14,067 nt of DNA from Candidatus Zixiibacteriota bacterium (GTDB taxonomy: Bacteria > Zixibacteria > MSB-5A5 > JAUVRN01): the NCBI GenBank assembly GCA_030597645.1, contig JAUVRN010000015.1:1-14067 (forward strand). Direction: 5' to 3'. The position numbers and the translations under genes are program-made. Shown here piece after piece: positions 12,305 to 14,067 of the stretch; position 1 is the stretch's first letter; every line of letters begins with the position of its first letter. The notes under the pieces were generated by a model. That model saw nothing but the letters and a program-made list of their open reading frames with translations, made no database searches and had not been told where the DNA came from.

Positions 12305-13549
12305 ATGCACATATTGGTACTCAATTGCGGTTCTTCCTCGGTGAAGTTCCAGATCATCGAAACCAATCAGGAACTCATCGATTCGGATGCGGACCGCAGG
12401 CTGGCGCACGGCATGGTCGAGCGTATCGGCGGACACGCGCTGTTGACCTTCCAGGCGGAGGGCCGCGAAGCGATCCGTTTTGACGAGCCGCTCAGGGATC
12501 ACCGTGCCACCGTGGATCGAATCCTGCGCTGGATCATCTCCAGGGACTCGCAGATCGAGTCGGTGCACGCCGCTTCGGACATCGACGGGGTCGGTCACCG
12601 AGTTGTCCACGGCGGGGAAGCGTTTCGACACTCGGTGCGCATAGACGAGACGGTGCGCAAGGGCATCGAGGACTGCATCGATCTCGCGCCGCTGCACAAT
12701 CCCGCCAACCTCAGGGGTATTCGCGCCATCGAGGAGGTTTTGGGACCCGGCGTGCCGCAGGTGGCCGTATTCGACACGTCGTTTCACTCCACCATGCCGG
12801 AGACGTCTTATCTGTACGGTCTGCCATATCACCTGTACCGCAGGCACAAACTGCGTCGCTACGGATTTCACGGCACGTCCCACCGGTATGTGGCCTATCG
12901 CTACCGGCGGATGCTCGGCCTCAAGCGTGAAGACGTCAACATCATCACCCTGCATCTGGGCAACGGCTGTTCTGCCTGCGCCATCGAGGAAGGCTCTTCG
13001 TTCAACACCTCGATGGGATTCACACCTCTCGAGGGATTGATCATGGGCACGCGGGCGGGCGATCTCGACAGCGCGATCATCGAGTTTCTCATGCACAAGG
13101 AGGGCATGACGCTCTCCGAGATCACCACCCTGCTCAACAAGCATTCGGGGCTGCTCGGGATCTCCGGTCTCACGGGCGACATGCGTGACCTCCTGGCCGA
13201 GGAGGAAGAGCACAACGACCGGCGGGCGCGACTGGCCATCGACGTCTTCTGTCAGCGAGTCAGACGGTATGTGGGCGCGTATATGGCCATCCTCGACCGT
13301 GTGAGTGCCGTCATCTTCACCGGCGGGATCGGTCAGAACGCGCCGGACATCCGCAAACGCATCTGCCGGGGTCTGGACAAGTTCGGGATGGTCCTGGATT
13401 CGGAAGCCAACGAAAGGATCACCGGTGGTCAGACCGGGGCCATTCCCACGCCCGATTCCGAGCGCCAGCTATACGTGATCCCCACCAACGAGGAGTTGCT
13501 CATCGCCCGCGACACCTTCCGTGTCATCGAGGGCATTCCCGCCCCGTAG
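12305..13549 (+). CDS. ackA: Acetate kinase
   Basis: Acetate kinase interconverts acetyl phosphate plus ADP with acetate plus ATP, in overflow metabolism or acetate uptake, normally with phosphotransacetylase, which is not in the window. The 414-residue product is typical in length and has all hallmark positions: LVLNCGSSSVKF with N7, GHRVVHGGE with R99, FDTSFHSTMP with D157, YGFHGTSHRYV with H189, HLGNG at 217-221, MGTRAGDLD with R250, FTGGIGQNAP at 338-347 and NEELLIARDT at 395-404. The ATG at 12305 is the natural start because the first beta strand begins at residue 2. The ribosome binding site is weak (a G run about 11 bases upstream). It is followed after 14 bases by the CBS-domain gene. 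Confidence 0.97.
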   Translation: MHILVLNCGSSSVKFQIIETNQELIDSDADRRLAHGMVERIGGHALLTFQAEGREAIRFDEPLRDHRATVDRILRWIISRDSQIESVHAASDIDGVGHRVVHGGEAFRHSVRIDETVRKGIEDCIDLAPLHNPANLRGIRAIEEVLGPGVPQVAVFDTSFHSTMPETSYLYGLPYHLYRRHKLRRYGFHGTSHRYVAYRYRRMLGLKREDVNIITLHLGNGCSACAIEEGSSFNTSMGFTPLEGLIMGTRAGDLDSAIIEFLMHKEGMTLSEITTLLNKHSGLLGISGLTGDMRDLLAEEEEHNDRRARLAIDVFCQRVRRYVGAYMAILDRVSAVIFTGGIGQNAPDIRKRICRGLDKFGMVLDSEANERITGGQTGAIPTPDSERQLYVIPTNEELLIARDTFRVIEGIPAP

Positions 13550-13563
13550 GAGCTCCTCAAGCC

Positions 13564-14067
13564 ATGCGCATCATCGAGTCCTCCGAATCGAGTCTTCGCC
13601 GGCTGTTCATGGACAATTTCACGGCGGCCATGATCGCCGAGCATCTCGTCTCCTTTGACGGGGACGCGGATGCCGTGGCCACCGAGGCGTTCATGGCCGG
13701 GCGCAAGCTCCGGCTGGCCGGCGTGCGCAGGGAAGGCCGGGGCGTCGGCTACGTTCGGCGCGACGACCTGGTGGCAGGAAAGCTCCAGGATCACATCACA
13801 CCGTTTGAGGAGGACGAGGTCCTGTCGGATTCGGAGCCCCTGGTCGATGTGATCGCCCGCCTGCAAACGAGGTTCCAGATCTTCGTCAACACGCTGGGGC
13901 ACGTCGGTGGCATTATTACACGCAGCGATCTGCTCAAGCCGGCGGTGCGAATGTGGCTGTTCGGCATGCTGACCATCATCGAGATGTCGTTCGCGCGCGA
14001 GATCAAGCACGTTCACAGCGAGGACTGGAAAAAGTATATCTCTCCGGGACGCATCAGGAAGGCCGAG
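13564..14067 (+). CDS. CBS-domain protein, N-terminal 168 residues (cut by window edge)
   Basis: The frame is open from the ATG at 13564 to the end of the window with no stop. Two CBS-like units are visible: residues 22-72, with AGVRREGRGVGYVRRDDL at 53-70, and about 78-125, with FVNTLGHVGGIITRSDLLKP at 107-126. The last residues of each have the GxVxGxIT/DL pattern that ends a CBS motif. CBS pairs usually bind adenine nucleotides and regulate a partner domain or protein. The segment from 127 on (VRMWLFGMLTIIEMSFAREI) is amphipathic or weakly hydrophobic and its role is unknown. A GGAG at 13549-13552 overlapping the ackA stop is 11 bases before the ATG. Co-transcription with ackA suggests a role in energy or acetate control, as inference. 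Confidence 0.8.
   Translation, partial: MRIIESSESSLRRLFMDNFTAAMIAEHLVSFDGDADAVATEAFMAGRKLRLAGVRREGRGVGYVRRDDLVAGKLQDHITPFEEDEVLSDSEPLVDVIARLQTRFQIFVNTLGHVGGIITRSDLLKPAVRMWLFGMLTIIEMSFAREIKHVHSEDWKKYISPGRIRKAE

Noticed and set aside
12230..13213. 327-codon minus-strand open frame opposite ackA
   Set aside because: Antisense shadow of a complete acetate kinase with all active-site motifs; no domain pattern of its own.

Overview
The window is a gene-dense, visibly GC-rich stretch of bacterial chromosome. Genes are packed with overlaps of 1 to 28 bases or gaps of a few bases, and several start with GTG or TTG. I see no tRNA, rRNA, insertion sequence, CRISPR array or phage gene. The mix (deoxynucleoside kinase of the EGVIGVGKTT type, TreT, DUF5752, an AmmeMemo A/B fusion, an ArsS-like radical SAM protein) suggests an environmental bacterium, perhaps from a Gemmatimonadota-like or related candidate phylum. 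The phylum cannot be fixed from sequence reading alone, and this placement is inference.

Layout. Positions 1-2914 are a minus-strand operon, read right to left: class II aldolase, a class I/II aminotransferase-fold protein, FolB, FolK, and the start of a deoxynucleoside kinase cut by the left edge. FolB and FolK are consecutive steps of tetrahydrofolate synthesis. FolK is split by an apparent single-base deletion. The aminotransferase homologue has Phe where the PLP Schiff-base lysine should be.

Positions 2915-3026 form a divergent intergenic region with a perfect 17-bp palindrome. Positions 3027-7166 are a plus-strand trehalose operon: a DUF5752 protein (no ATG/GTG/TTG start available; ATC at 3027 is the best candidate), TreT (trehalose from NDP-glucose and glucose) and a fusion of trehalose-6-phosphate phosphatase with trehalose-6-phosphate synthase, in reversed domain order. 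Two independent trehalose routes are therefore encoded side by side.

Positions 7318-10638 hold three overlapping plus-strand genes: a Memo/AMMECR1 fusion, a membrane-anchored M23 cell-wall endopeptidase, and a protein that resembles ComF-type phosphoribosyltransferases but lacks the PRPP loop. Positions 10750-12129 hold an ArsS-like radical SAM protein and its small AhpD-like partner. Positions 12305-14067 hold acetate kinase followed closely by a CBS-domain protein that runs off the right edge.

The points most worth a second look are the lysine-less aminotransferase homologue in a folate operon, the internal duplication and ATC start of the DUF5752 protein, the palindrome between the two divergent operons, and the PRPP-loop-less ComF-like protein. 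No stretch longer than 300 bases lacks a gene.
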